DNA of 47,158 nt from Candidatus Tectimicrobiota bacterium (lineage in GTDB: Bacteria; UBA8248; JACPRG01): contig JACPRG010000105.1 of the NCBI GenBank assembly GCA_016190025.1, positions 1-47,158 on the forward strand, written 5' to 3'. Positions 32,139-40,767 of this stretch are shown here, piece by piece. Positions within the stretch are counted from its first letter, which is position 1, and every line of letters begins with the position of its first letter. The notes under the pieces were generated by a model. The model made no database searches, was not told the DNA's origin, and worked only from the letters and a program-made list of their open reading frames with translations. The position numbers were made by a program, and so were the translations under genes.

Positions 32139-34979
32139 ATGCCGAAGGTCAGCGTTGTGATGTCGGTCCTCAACGGGGAGGCCTACCTGGCCGAGGCCGT
32201 GGGGAGCATCCTTTCCCAGACCTTTCGCGATTTCGAATGGGTGGTCCTGGACGATGGCTCCACCGACCGCACCCGGGACATCCTGGCGGGCTTTGAAGAT
32301 CTCCGCCTGCGGGTGATCCGCCAGGAGAATCGGGGCCTGGCGGCCTCTCTCAACCGCGCCGTCGCCGAATCCTGCGGCGAGTACGTCGCCCGGATGGACG
32401 CCGACGACTTTTCCTATCCCAACCGGTTTCAAAACCAGGTGGCCTTCCTGGACGCACATCCCGAGTACGCCCTGATCGGGTGCTACTACCACATCGTCGA
32501 CGCCGCCGGTCAGCTCCTCGGGCTTCAGTACCGCCCCGTCCAGAACGAAGACCTCCAGCGGGCCCTTTTGCACGCCAACCAGTTTGCCCACGGGGCCGTG
32601 ATGTTCCGCCGGCGGGCCTTCGATCGGGCCGGGGGCTACGACCCCCAGTTCCGGTACGCCCAGGACTATGACCTCTGGCTCCGCATGGCCGACGACTTCA
32701 ACCTGTTCAACATCCCCAAGGCCCTGTACGCCTGGCGCGCGACGCGGACCAACCTGTCCCCGGCGAAGGTCCAGGAGCAACTGGAGACAGCCCGGCGGAT
32801 CGTGGAGCGGACGCGGGAGAGGCGGCGGCGGAGGGTGCGGCGGACCTATGCCTCCGCAGACGAGTACGTCCGGCACCAGGAGGAGGGGTCCAACCTCAAG
32901 GGGATGATGCTCCGGGCCGCGCCTCACATCCAGGCGGCGGTCGCGGACTTTTGCCGCTACGTGGGCCCCGCGCACCGGGTCCTCTGCGTGGGGATCCGCG
33001 ACGGGCACGAGGTGGAGTGCTTGCGCGGCCGGGGCATCGAGGATGTGGTGGGGATCGAGCTGAGCCCGAGCACCCTGGCCCTTGCGCGGGAGCGCGGGGT
33101 GCTGGGCGTGCGGGCCGACATGCACCATCTTCCCTTTCCCGGCGCGGCCTTCGACGCGGTCTTCTCCCGCCACTCCCTCGAGCACTCGCCGAGCCCGGAG
33201 GCGGCGCTCAACGAGTTCCGGCGGGTCCTCAGGCCGGGGGGACACCTCTACGTCATCGTCCCCCGGGAAAGCGAGCTCGGGAAGTACCACGGGTGTCTCT
33301 TCCCCGACCGGGAGGCGCTCGGGATCCTACTCGAGTCTGTAGGCGGGATGAACCTCCTCCGGCTGGAGGAGAGGGGCCTCCCCCCCCGCGGCGAGCCCGA
33401 GTTCCTGGCCGTGGCCCGGCGGCCGATTCCCACCCGGGTGTTCTTCACCGACCCCGGCAACCCCATGTCCGACCGCCTGGGCGAGGCGTTCCACCGGGTC
33501 CGGGATGCCCGGGACGCCGCCGACATCTGGTACGTCCGCTCCGACAGCCTCCCGCCCGAGGCCATCGCCGCCAAGAAGCGGGAGGGCGCCCGGATCGTCC
33601 ATAACCTGGCGGGCGTCCTCTTCCCCGCGGTGGATCCCCAGTACCGCCGGTCCAACGCCGTCCTCAAGCAGATCCAGGACGAGCTGGCGGATTTCGTCAT
33701 CTACCAGTCGGAGTTCGCCCGGCGGGCCTGCGGGGAGTTCCTCGGCCCGGCCCCGTGCCCGTGGGAGGTCGTGCCCAACGCCGTGGACGAGACGTTTTTC
33801 TCGCCCCCCGCCCGGATGGAGAGGCGCAACGTCCTTTTGACCGTGGGCCTTCACCGGCACGCCCAGCGCTTTCGCGCCATCCTGAACGCCCTGCCGTTGG
33901 TGAGGCGGGAGGTTCCGGACGTCCGGCTGATCATCGCGGGGCCCGTCCGCGCCGAGGGGCCGGGGGCGGTCCTGGGGCTGATCCAGGAGCGCATCGCGGC
34001 CCTGGACCTCTCCGGCTGCGTGGAGCTGACGGGTCCGGTTCCCCAGGAGAGGCTCCCGGACCTCTACCGCTCGGCCGACGTCTTCCTGCACCCCTCCTCC
34101 ATTGACGGCTGCCCCAAGGTTGTCATCGAGGCCATGGCCTGCGGCCTCCCGGTGGCCCACGCCCTCTACGGGGGGACCCCGGAGCTCGTGGGGGACGCGG
34201 GGGTCGGCGCGCCGGTGGACGCGCCGTCCTGGGAGCGGATCCCGGAGATCGACCCGGCGGAGTACGCCGAGGCCATCCTGAAAGTCCTGGAGAACGAGGA
34301 AGATCTCTCCCGCCGCGCCCGGGAGCGCGTCCTCGAGCGCTTCACCCTGAGCCGCAGCGTCGAGTCCCACCGCCGGATCTTCGAAAGGACGCTGGCGGGA
34401 CCCCCGCGGGGCGACGGGGTCCTGCGCACGAGAAACCCGATTTTTCACCACCGCTTTGATCCCGTCCAGGTCCCCTGGGTGGAGTTCGAAGGCGGGCGGG
34501 TGATGTACCCCCGGGCCTTCCTCATGGATTACACCCGGAGGATGGCCGGCCGGTTCGCGGGCCGGGTGCTGGACGTGGGGGCGGGAAAGTGGACGTACCC
34601 ACGCTCTCTGTTCTCGCACTGCTGGTACCGGACGCTGGACGTGGTCCCGGGGGAAAACGTGGACCTGGTGGCCGACCTGGCGAACCTCCCCTTCGCTGAG
34701 GGCTCTCTGGACGGGGTCCTCTGCCACCAGGTGCTGGAGCACGCGACGGACCCGTTTCGGGCGGTCCGTGAGATGCACCGCGTCCTGCGCCCCGGCGGAT
34801 GGGCGATGATCTCCACCCCCTTCCTCTATCCCGTCCACGAGGACGGGCCGGTGAAGGATTACTGGCGCTTCACCGAGCGGGGGCTGAGAGAGCTGTCGAG
34901 AGATTTCCGGGAGGTCGTCATCGAAGGGGTGGGGCCTGAGAATTTCCCGTTTTGCTACTGCGTCCTTTGCCGGAAGTGA
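32139..34979 (+). CDS. Four-domain glycosyltransferase/methyltransferase (GT2-MT-GT4-MT)
   Basis: A 946-residue single-chain enzyme set. Residues about 1-235 are a GT2 glycosyltransferase with VVLDDGSTDRT, the metal-binding Asp87-Ala-Asp89 and QDYDLWLRM. About 265-415 is a class I SAM methyltransferase with a weak motif I (VLCVGIRDG), SLEHSPSPEAALNEFRRVLR and PGG. About 431-765 is a GT4-type transferase with PNAVDETFF and DGCPKVVIEAMACGLPVA, where an Asp replaces the first Glu of the usual E-x7-E. About 780-946 is a second methyltransferase with VLDVGAGKW and HQVLEHATDPFRAVREMHRV. The ATG at 32139 after GGAGAGCGGGGGTC is preferred; upstream sequence is low complexity. Position before flagellin suggests building and methylating a flagellin glycan; the substrate is unknown. 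Confidence 0.85.
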   Translation: MPKVSVVMSVLNGEAYLAEAVGSILSQTFRDFEWVVLDDGSTDRTRDILAGFEDLRLRVIRQENRGLAASLNRAVAESCGEYVARMDADDFSYPNRFQNQVAFLDAHPEYALIGCYYHIVDAAGQLLGLQYRPVQNEDLQRALLHANQFAHGAVMFRRRAFDRAGGYDPQFRYAQDYDLWLRMADDFNLFNIPKALYAWRATRTNLSPAKVQEQLETARRIVERTRERRRRRVRRTYASADEYVRHQEEGSNLKGMMLRAAPHIQAAVADFCRYVGPAHRVLCVGIRDGHEVECLRGRGIEDVVGIELSPSTLALARERGVLGVRADMHHLPFPGAAFDAVFSRHSLEHSPSPEAALNEFRRVLRPGGHLYVIVPRESELGKYHGCLFPDREALGILLESVGGMNLLRLEERGLPPRGEPEFLAVARRPIPTRVFFTDPGNPMSDRLGEAFHRVRDARDAADIWYVRSDSLPPEAIAAKKREGARIVHNLAGVLFPAVDPQYRRSNAVLKQIQDELADFVIYQSEFARRACGEFLGPAPCPWEVVPNAVDETFFSPPARMERRNVLLTVGLHRHAQRFRAILNALPLVRREVPDVRLIIAGPVRAEGPGAVLGLIQERIAALDLSGCVELTGPVPQERLPDLYRSADVFLHPSSIDGCPKVVIEAMACGLPVAHALYGGTPELVGDAGVGAPVDAPSWERIPEIDPAEYAEAILKVLENEEDLSRRARERVLERFTLSRSVESHRRIFERTLAGPPRGDGVLRTRNPIFHHRFDPVQVPWVEFEGGRVMYPRAFLMDYTRRMAGRFAGRVLDVGAGKWTYPRSLFSHCWYRTLDVVPGENVDLVADLANLPFAEGSLDGVLCHQVLEHATDPFRAVREMHRVLRPGGWAMISTPFLYPVHEDGPVKDYWRFTERGLRELSRDFREVVIEGVGPENFPFCYCVLCRK

Positions 34980-34990
34980 AGGAGAGCCAC

Positions 34991-36541
34991 ATGGGCAAGA
35001 AGGCCAAGGGGAAGGAGAAAGGCTCGAGGGCGGCGGGCGGCGGCCCCGGACGCGGACTTCGGATCACGTATCTCGTGGCGACGACCAACGTCACCGGAGG
35101 GGCCAAGGTCATCTTCGAGCACGTCAACCGCCTGGCGGAGCGGGGGCACCAGGTGCGGGTGGTTTCCCATCAGGGGCCGCCCAGCTGGACCCCTCTTCAG
35201 GTCCCCCTCATCCAGGCGGATCTCCGCACCCCGCTTTCCTCCATGGTCCCGCCCTCCGACGTGGTGGTGGCCACGTACTGGAACCACGCGCTCTTCGCGC
35301 ACCATGCGGCGAAGCTCCTGGACGCCGTGCCCGTCTATTTCGTCCAGGGCGATGAATACTTCTACGGGGAGTTCAAGGACACCGAAGACCCCCGGCAAAA
35401 GTTCTCGGAGGAGTCCTACCGCCTGCCCATGAAGCTGGCGGCGGTCTCGCCGGTGATCCAGCGCCTCCTGCGGGAGCGCTACGGGAAGGAGTCCGTCTTC
35501 GTCCCGGCGGCCGTGGACGAAGGGGTCTTTCATCCCCGGCCGAAGCCCCCGCGGAAAAGGCCCCTCATCCTGGTGATGGGGACCGACCAGCTCGAGTTCA
35601 AGGGGGTCCGGGACGCCTTCGCGGCCCTGCGGAAGGTGCGGGACTCGGGCCGCGCCTTCGACGTCCTGCGGGTCTCGGCCTTCCCCCAGGCCAACTTCGA
35701 TTTTCCCTGTACCTACATCGAGCGCCCGACGCAGGAGGACCTCGGCAGGCTGTACGCCCTGAGCGACATCACGGTCACGGCCTCCCATTACGAGTCCTTT
35801 CCCCTGCCCCCCCTGGAGTCGATGGCGTCGGGGACGGCCGTCGTGACCACCGACAACGAGGGCGCCCGGACGTACGCCGAGGCCGGGAAAAACTGCCTGA
35901 TGGCGCCCGTCCGCGACGCGGACGCCCTGGCGGGCGCCATCTGTGAGCTTCTCGACGGCCCGCAAAGACGCCGGGCGCTCGTGGAGGAAGGGCTCGAGAC
36001 CGCCTCCCGCTTCCGGTGGGACCGGATCATCGAAGGCTGGGAGCGCCAACTCATGGCCTGGGCGGAGGAGCCCCGGGCGCTTGAGCCGGCGCCGGCCGAG
36101 ACCCGGCGGCCCCCGCTGGAGGAGCACCGGACCCTCATGGGGCCCGCGCTGGAGCGGATCGCCAAGGCGATGGTCGAGGAAGGAGAGCGGCTGCACGCCC
36201 AGGGGCAGACGGAAAGGGCCCGGGCCTTTTTCGAGGAGGCGCAGGCCTTCATGCCCCAGTGGGTGGAGCCCCGGATCAACCGGGCGGTCCTGGCGTGGGA
36301 GGCCGGAAAGGCCGCCGAGGCCCTCTCGCTGATGGAGGAGGCCCACCGCATGGCCCCCGATCACCCCGACGTCCTGGCGAACCTGGCCCTCATCCTCTCC
36401 CAATCGGGGCGGATTCGGGAGGCCCTCCAGTGCGCGAGGAAGTGCCTGGCGCGGCGGCCGGACGACGCGGAGATGAAGCGGCTCGCCGAGAGCCTGCAGG
36501 GACGGCCCGCGCGGGAGGCCGCCGGGGCCTTGGGCGCGTAG
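34991..36541 (+). CDS. GT4 glycosyltransferase with C-terminal TPR repeats
   Basis: A 516-residue protein. After a basic N-terminal tail (KKAKGKEKG) comes a GT-B fold glycosyltransferase: YLVATTNVTGGAKVIFEHVN opens the N-terminal Rossmann half, and the C-terminal half has SDITVTASHYESFPLPPLE with the catalytic Glu268 and Glu276 spaced as E-x7-E. From about residue 390 there are two to three TPR units (GERLHAQGQTERARAFFEEA, AGKAAEALSLMEEAHRMAPD, HPDVLANLALILSQSGRIRE). The ATG at 34991 has AAGGAGAG upstream. It lies 11 bases after the four-domain enzyme and 11 before the triple GT2 protein, so the three are one unit. TPRs may hold the flagellin or the partner enzymes. Confidence 0.88.
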   Translation: MGKKAKGKEKGSRAAGGGPGRGLRITYLVATTNVTGGAKVIFEHVNRLAERGHQVRVVSHQGPPSWTPLQVPLIQADLRTPLSSMVPPSDVVVATYWNHALFAHHAAKLLDAVPVYFVQGDEYFYGEFKDTEDPRQKFSEESYRLPMKLAAVSPVIQRLLRERYGKESVFVPAAVDEGVFHPRPKPPRKRPLILVMGTDQLEFKGVRDAFAALRKVRDSGRAFDVLRVSAFPQANFDFPCTYIERPTQEDLGRLYALSDITVTASHYESFPLPPLESMASGTAVVTTDNEGARTYAEAGKNCLMAPVRDADALAGAICELLDGPQRRRALVEEGLETASRFRWDRIIEGWERQLMAWAEEPRALEPAPAETRRPPLEEHRTLMGPALERIAKAMVEEGERLHAQGQTERARAFFEEAQAFMPQWVEPRINRAVLAWEAGKAAEALSLMEEAHRMAPDHPDVLANLALILSQSGRIREALQCARKCLARRPDDAEMKRLAESLQGRPAREAAGALGA

Positions 36542-36552
36542 GAGAAGGGACC

Positions 36553-39500
36553 GTGGCCGGCGCGAAGCGCAAGAGGAAAACGAAGGGGGTTCGGCCGAAG
36601 CGGAGGCCGGCCGGCTCCGCCTTGAGCGTCTGTCTCATCGTCCGCGACGGCGCCGCGACGCTGGCCCGCGCGCTGGAGAGCGTCCGGCCCATCGCGGAGG
36701 AGATTGTCGTCGCCGACACCGGGTCCACCGATGCCGGCCCGGACATCTGCCGGGCCGCGGGCGCCGAGGTCTTTCAGGTCCCCTGGCGGGACGATTTCGC
36801 CGCCGCCCGCAACGCCGCCCTGGAGCGGGCCTCGGGGGACTGGGTCCTCGTCCTGGATGCGGACGAGGCCATCGCCCGGCCGGACCTGGAGGCCTTGCGG
36901 CGGGCCCTCGGCCGAAGGGACGTGGACGGCTACCGCCTCCTCTCGCGCAACTACACGGACCAGGTCCACGGAGGGGGGTTCACGCCGTGCGCGGGCGAGT
37001 ATCCGGAGTTCGAGGCGGATCTTTCGGGGAGGCCGATCCCCGGCTGGTACCCCACCTACAAGGTGCGGCTCTTCCGGAGAAGGCCGGGGGTCCGGTTTCG
37101 CGGGCGCGTCCACGAGATGGTGGACGAGGCCATTTTGGAGAGCGGTGGAAAGATCGCCGACCTGGCGGTCCCCGTCCATCACTACGGCGTGCTGGACCCG
37201 GAGGTCCGGCGGGCGAAGGGCCGGCGGTATCTTCAACTGGGGGAGGCCAAGGTCGCGGAGACGCCCGATGACCCCCGGGCTTGGTTCGAGCTGGGGGTTC
37301 AGGCCTTCGAGACCGGCGACCTGGACCGCTCCCGGCGGGCCTTCGAGCGGACCCTGGCCCTCGTGGAGCAGGACCGGGCGGAGGCCGTCCGGCGGTTTCA
37401 AGCTTTGGATTACAGGCCCGACCTGGCCCACGTGATGCTGGGCGTGATCGCGGAGCGGCGGGGCGATCCGGCCGCTGCTGCGGAGCGCTACCGGGCCGCC
37501 CTGGAGATGAACCCGCGGGCGCACGAGGCCCACATGAACCTGGGGGTTCTCCTGGAAGACCGCGGGGACCTGGAAGCCGCCCGGGAGCACTTCCGCCGCG
37601 CCGCGGCTCTTCAGCCCCGAAACCCGCGTGCCCGCCAGTGTCTGGACCGCGTCCGCTCGAAGACCGGGGGGCGGGCTCAGGGGGGGGCGAGGCCATCGGA
37701 CCCTTCGCGGAACCGTCTTCCGCAGATCTCCCTCTGCATGATCGTCCGGGATGAGGTGGAGGCGCTTCCCCGGTGCCTGGAGAGCGTCCGGGGCGTCGTC
37801 TCCGAGGTGATCCTCGTGGACACCGGCTCCTCCGACGGGACGCAGGAGGCGGCGAGAAGGCTCGGCGCCCGGGTGATCGAGGTCCCCTGGCCCGAGGATT
37901 TCTCCGCGGCGCGCAATCACGGGCTGGGGGCGGCGGCGGGCGAGTGGATCCTGGTGCTGGACGCCGATGAGGAGATCGCCCCGGAAGACCGCCGGGCCCT
38001 TCTTGCCCTGGCCGGGGGCGGGGCGGACGCCTACCGCTTCGTGACCCGCAATTACGTCTCCTCGTCGTCCTTTAGCCACTTCCGGGCGGTGCGTCCCGGC
38101 GACCCCATGGCGCGCGGAGCCGCCGGGTGGTTCCCCTCCCGCAAGGTGCGCCTCTTCCGCCGCCATCCGGAGGTCCGGTTCGAGGGGGCCGTTCACGAGG
38201 TCGTGGACCGCTGCCTCGAGCGCCTGGGCTGGGAGACGGCCGAGGCCGACGTCCCCGTTCACCATTACGGGCTTTTGCGCGCGGATGAGGAGCGGAGGCG
38301 GAAAAAGCGCGAGAGGTACCGTCTCCTGGCGGAGAAGAAGGCCGGGGGCGGAGAAGACCCCCAGGCCCTCTATGAGATCGGCATCCATGCGGGGGAGTCA
38401 GGCGATCACGAAGGGGCCGTCGGGGCCTTGAAGCGGGCGCTCGATCTGGCCCCCGACTTTCCCGCGCGCTACCCCTCCCTCACCAATCCGCACGCGCTCC
38501 TGGGGGCGAACCTCCTCCGCCTCGGCCGGGCCGAGGAGGCCCTGCGGGTGCTGGAGCGGGGGAGGGGCCTCGCCCCCGGCAACGCCGACGTGCTCCATTT
38601 CCTGGGTCTGGCGCGGCACGCGCGGGGGGAGACCGGGGGCGCCATCGAGGCCCTCCGGGAGGCGGTCGCCCGGAGCCCCCATCTGGCGGCCGCTCATCGC
38701 AACCTGGGCGTCGTCCTCCGGGACGCCGGACGGCCGGAGGAGGCGAGAGCGCACTTCGAGCGGGCCCTCGCCCTGGACCCCGGGCAATGGGAGCGGCGGC
38801 AGTCCCCCGGACGCCCCGCCCCCGGTGCCAGCCTCTCTCTTTGCATGATCGTCCGGGACGAGGCCGAGGGCGTGGGGCAGTGCCTGGACTGCGTGCGGGA
38901 CATTGTGGAGGAGATGGTCGTCGTGGACACCGGCTCCACCGACGGGACGCCGGAGGTCGCGGCGCGCCGCGGCGCGCGGGTCTTCTCCTTCCCCTGGTGC
39001 GACGACTTCTCCGCAGCCCGCAACGAGTCCCTGCGGCGGGCCGCCGGGGACTACGTCCTCTGGCTGGACGCCGATGACCGCCTGGACGAGGAGAACCGCG
39101 CGGCCCTCAAGGCGTTGAAGGGCTCTCTTCCCCCGGGCCGGGACGCGGCCTTCACCTTCATCCTGTCCAACCGCCGGAGAGACCGGGAGATGGACCGGTG
39201 CCGGCAGATGCGGCTTTTCCCGCGCCTGGAGGGCGTCGCCTTCGAGGGGCGGGTCCACGAGCAGGTGACCTACTCCCTGCGCCGGCTGGGCGTCCGGACG
39301 GTGGAGGCCGACGTCCGGGTGGACCACCTGGGGTATCCGGACCCGGAAGGGCTCAGGAGAAAGGCGGAGCGCAACGTCCGCCTGATGCGGATGGAGGCTC
39401 AGGAGCGCCCCGAAAACTGGGCGAACCGCTTTCACCTCGCCTGCGCCCTGACCCTCCTGGGGGACCTGGAGGGGGCTTACCGGGAAAACCGGTGGGTCGT

Positions 39501-40569
39501 GCAGGAGAGCCGCTGCCCGGCGGAAAGCCCGGAGTGGCACTACAACGCCCTGCTCCATCTCGCCCGCCTTTGCCAGGCCCGGGGGGACCTGGGGGAGGCG
39601 CTCGCCACGCTGGACCGGGCCGCGGCCCTGCGTCCGGAAGACGGGTTTCTTTGGTTTTCCCGGGGAGAGTTTCTACTCGCGGCGGGCCGCCCGGCCGACG
39701 CTCTCCGCGCACTGGCCGAGGCCGAGGGCCGGCCCATCGAGCCGGGCGCGTTTCCGCTCCCGGTGCCGAGGGTCCGTCTTCTGCTCAAGACCTACCGGGC
39801 GCGGGCGGCGGAGCGGATGAGCCGCACGGCCGAGGCCGAGGCCATTTGCCGGGAGGCCCTGGCCGAGTTCCCCGGGGAGCGGGAGGCGGCGACGGCCCTG
39901 GCCGGCCTGCTTCTCCGGACGGGGCGGCTCGGCGAGGCCCGCGCCTTCTATGAGCGGGCCCTCGGCCTGGAGGAGGGGGACGCGGCCGCCTGGTGCAACC
40001 TGGGCCTTTGTCTGGCGCGGCAGGGGGAAGCGGAGCGGGCGGAGGCCGCCTTCCACAAGGCGCTGGAGTTGGACGTGGGCCTGGCGGCCGGCTGGCTGAA
40101 CCTGGGACACTTCTACCGGGAGCGGGGCCTCGCCGAGCCGGCGGCGCTGGCGCTGGGGCGGGCGGCGGAGCTCGATCCCCGCTCGGTGAGCGCCCGGCTG
40201 GGGCTGGCCGTCCTGTTCGTTCAGGCGGGGGAGGCCCTGAAGGCGGCCGGATGGGGGGTGAGCGCGCTGGAGGCCCTGGGAGTCGGCGCGCCGCGCGCCC
40301 TTCAGGACTGGGGGGACCTGTTGGCCGTCTTCGAGCTTCTCGCTGCGCGCCTGGAGGAGGCCGGCCGCTGCGCCGAGGCTTCTTTGGCCGGGGCGGTGGG
40401 CGTGCGGCTGAACACCTTTCGCCCGGAGGAGGGGGAGACTTCCGACGGGATGTCCGGGACGCCCGGGGGGGCGTTCCACGCTGTGGCCGAGGCCGCCGTA
40501 TCCGTCGCTCCCGAGGAGAACGGCGGCGCGCCGGGAGGAAACGCCCCGATCGAGTCCGATTCGACCTAA
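36553..40569 (+). CDS. Giant protein with three tandem GT2-TPR modules
   Basis: A 1338-residue protein. Three GT2 domains begin near residues 24, 392 and 759, marked by SVCLIVRDG, SLCMIVRDE and SLCMIVRDE, with metal-site motifs LVLDADEAI, LVLDADEEI and LWLDADDRL and a shared KVRLFRR...VHE segment. All three keep DxD, so all look active. TPR repeats follow each (for example NPRAHEAHMNLGVLLEDRGD, AAHRNLGVVLRDAGRPEEAR, AAWCNLGLCLARQGEAERAE), most extensive after the third (to about 1260). GTG at 36553 with AGGAG ahead is preferred; the open frame upstream is a shadow of the previous gene. Such GT2-TPR proteins (the SPINDLY-like layout) are found near flagellins; three in one chain suggests successive sugar transfers. 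Its stop is inside the flagellin promoter region. Confidence 0.9.
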   Translation: MAGAKRKRKTKGVRPKRRPAGSALSVCLIVRDGAATLARALESVRPIAEEIVVADTGSTDAGPDICRAAGAEVFQVPWRDDFAAARNAALERASGDWVLVLDADEAIARPDLEALRRALGRRDVDGYRLLSRNYTDQVHGGGFTPCAGEYPEFEADLSGRPIPGWYPTYKVRLFRRRPGVRFRGRVHEMVDEAILESGGKIADLAVPVHHYGVLDPEVRRAKGRRYLQLGEAKVAETPDDPRAWFELGVQAFETGDLDRSRRAFERTLALVEQDRAEAVRRFQALDYRPDLAHVMLGVIAERRGDPAAAAERYRAALEMNPRAHEAHMNLGVLLEDRGDLEAAREHFRRAAALQPRNPRARQCLDRVRSKTGGRAQGGARPSDPSRNRLPQISLCMIVRDEVEALPRCLESVRGVVSEVILVDTGSSDGTQEAARRLGARVIEVPWPEDFSAARNHGLGAAAGEWILVLDADEEIAPEDRRALLALAGGGADAYRFVTRNYVSSSSFSHFRAVRPGDPMARGAAGWFPSRKVRLFRRHPEVRFEGAVHEVVDRCLERLGWETAEADVPVHHYGLLRADEERRRKKRERYRLLAEKKAGGGEDPQALYEIGIHAGESGDHEGAVGALKRALDLAPDFPARYPSLTNPHALLGANLLRLGRAEEALRVLERGRGLAPGNADVLHFLGLARHARGETGGAIEALREAVARSPHLAAAHRNLGVVLRDAGRPEEARAHFERALALDPGQWERRQSPGRPAPGASLSLCMIVRDEAEGVGQCLDCVRDIVEEMVVVDTGSTDGTPEVAARRGARVFSFPWCDDFSAARNESLRRAAGDYVLWLDADDRLDEENRAALKALKGSLPPGRDAAFTFILSNRRRDREMDRCRQMRLFPRLEGVAFEGRVHEQVTYSLRRLGVRTVEADVRVDHLGYPDPEGLRRKAERNVRLMRMEAQERPENWANRFHLACALTLLGDLEGAYRENRWVVQESRCPAESPEWHYNALLHLARLCQARGDLGEALATLDRAAALRPEDGFLWFSRGEFLLAAGRPADALRALAEAEGRPIEPGAFPLPVPRVRLLLKTYRARAAERMSRTAEAEAICREALAEFPGEREAATALAGLLLRTGRLGEARAFYERALGLEEGDAAAWCNLGLCLARQGEAERAEAAFHKALELDVGLAAGWLNLGHFYRERGLAEPAALALGRAAELDPRSVSARLGLAVLFVQAGEALKAAGWGVSALEALGVGAPRALQDWGDLLAVFELLAARLEEAGRCAEASLAGAVGVRLNTFRPEEGETSDGMSGTPGGAFHAVAEAAVSVAPEENGGAPGGNAPIESDST

Positions 40570-40594
40570 TGCTTTTCGCGGGTTCCTCCGATAA
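40567..40594 (+). promoter_or_regulatory. Sigma-28 (FliA) promoter of the flagellin gene
   Basis: TAAT (40567-40570) and CCGATAA (40588-40594) lie 17 bases apart, the same spacing as the flgM site. The -35 box overlaps the last codons of the upstream glycosyltransferase gene (TAA stop at 40567-40569). Transcription from about 40601 would give a leader of roughly 165 bases before the flagellin ATG at 40768. Confidence 0.82.
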
Positions 40595-40686
40595 GCAGGG
40601 TGTTGGTTGAAGGCCCTCTCGGAGGGAAAAGCCGGCGAATTGCAGGAAGGGTCGCGGATCGGACCTGAAATCGATTCGGGGTGAAA

Positions 40687-40746
40687 GGCCGACGCCCGAA
40701 GGTTCGGCCACCGGCAAAGCCACAGGGGTTCTGGCTTGAAGAACCC
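40687..40746 (+). promoter_or_regulatory. Structured 5' leader of flagellin mRNA
   Basis: Two stems are seen in the flagellin leader. GGCCGA (40687-40692) pairs with TCGGCC (40704-40709), and GGGTTCT (40726-40732) pairs with AGAACCC (40740-40746) around the 7-base loop GGCTTGA. The second lies 21 bases before the start codon. Seven GGA triplets occur between the promoter and the ATG, one (ATGGATTC) just before it. Such leaders are often targets of CsrA-like repressors; no csrA is in the window. Confidence 0.45.
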
Positions 40747-40767
40747 GAACTCGGGAGAAATGGATTC

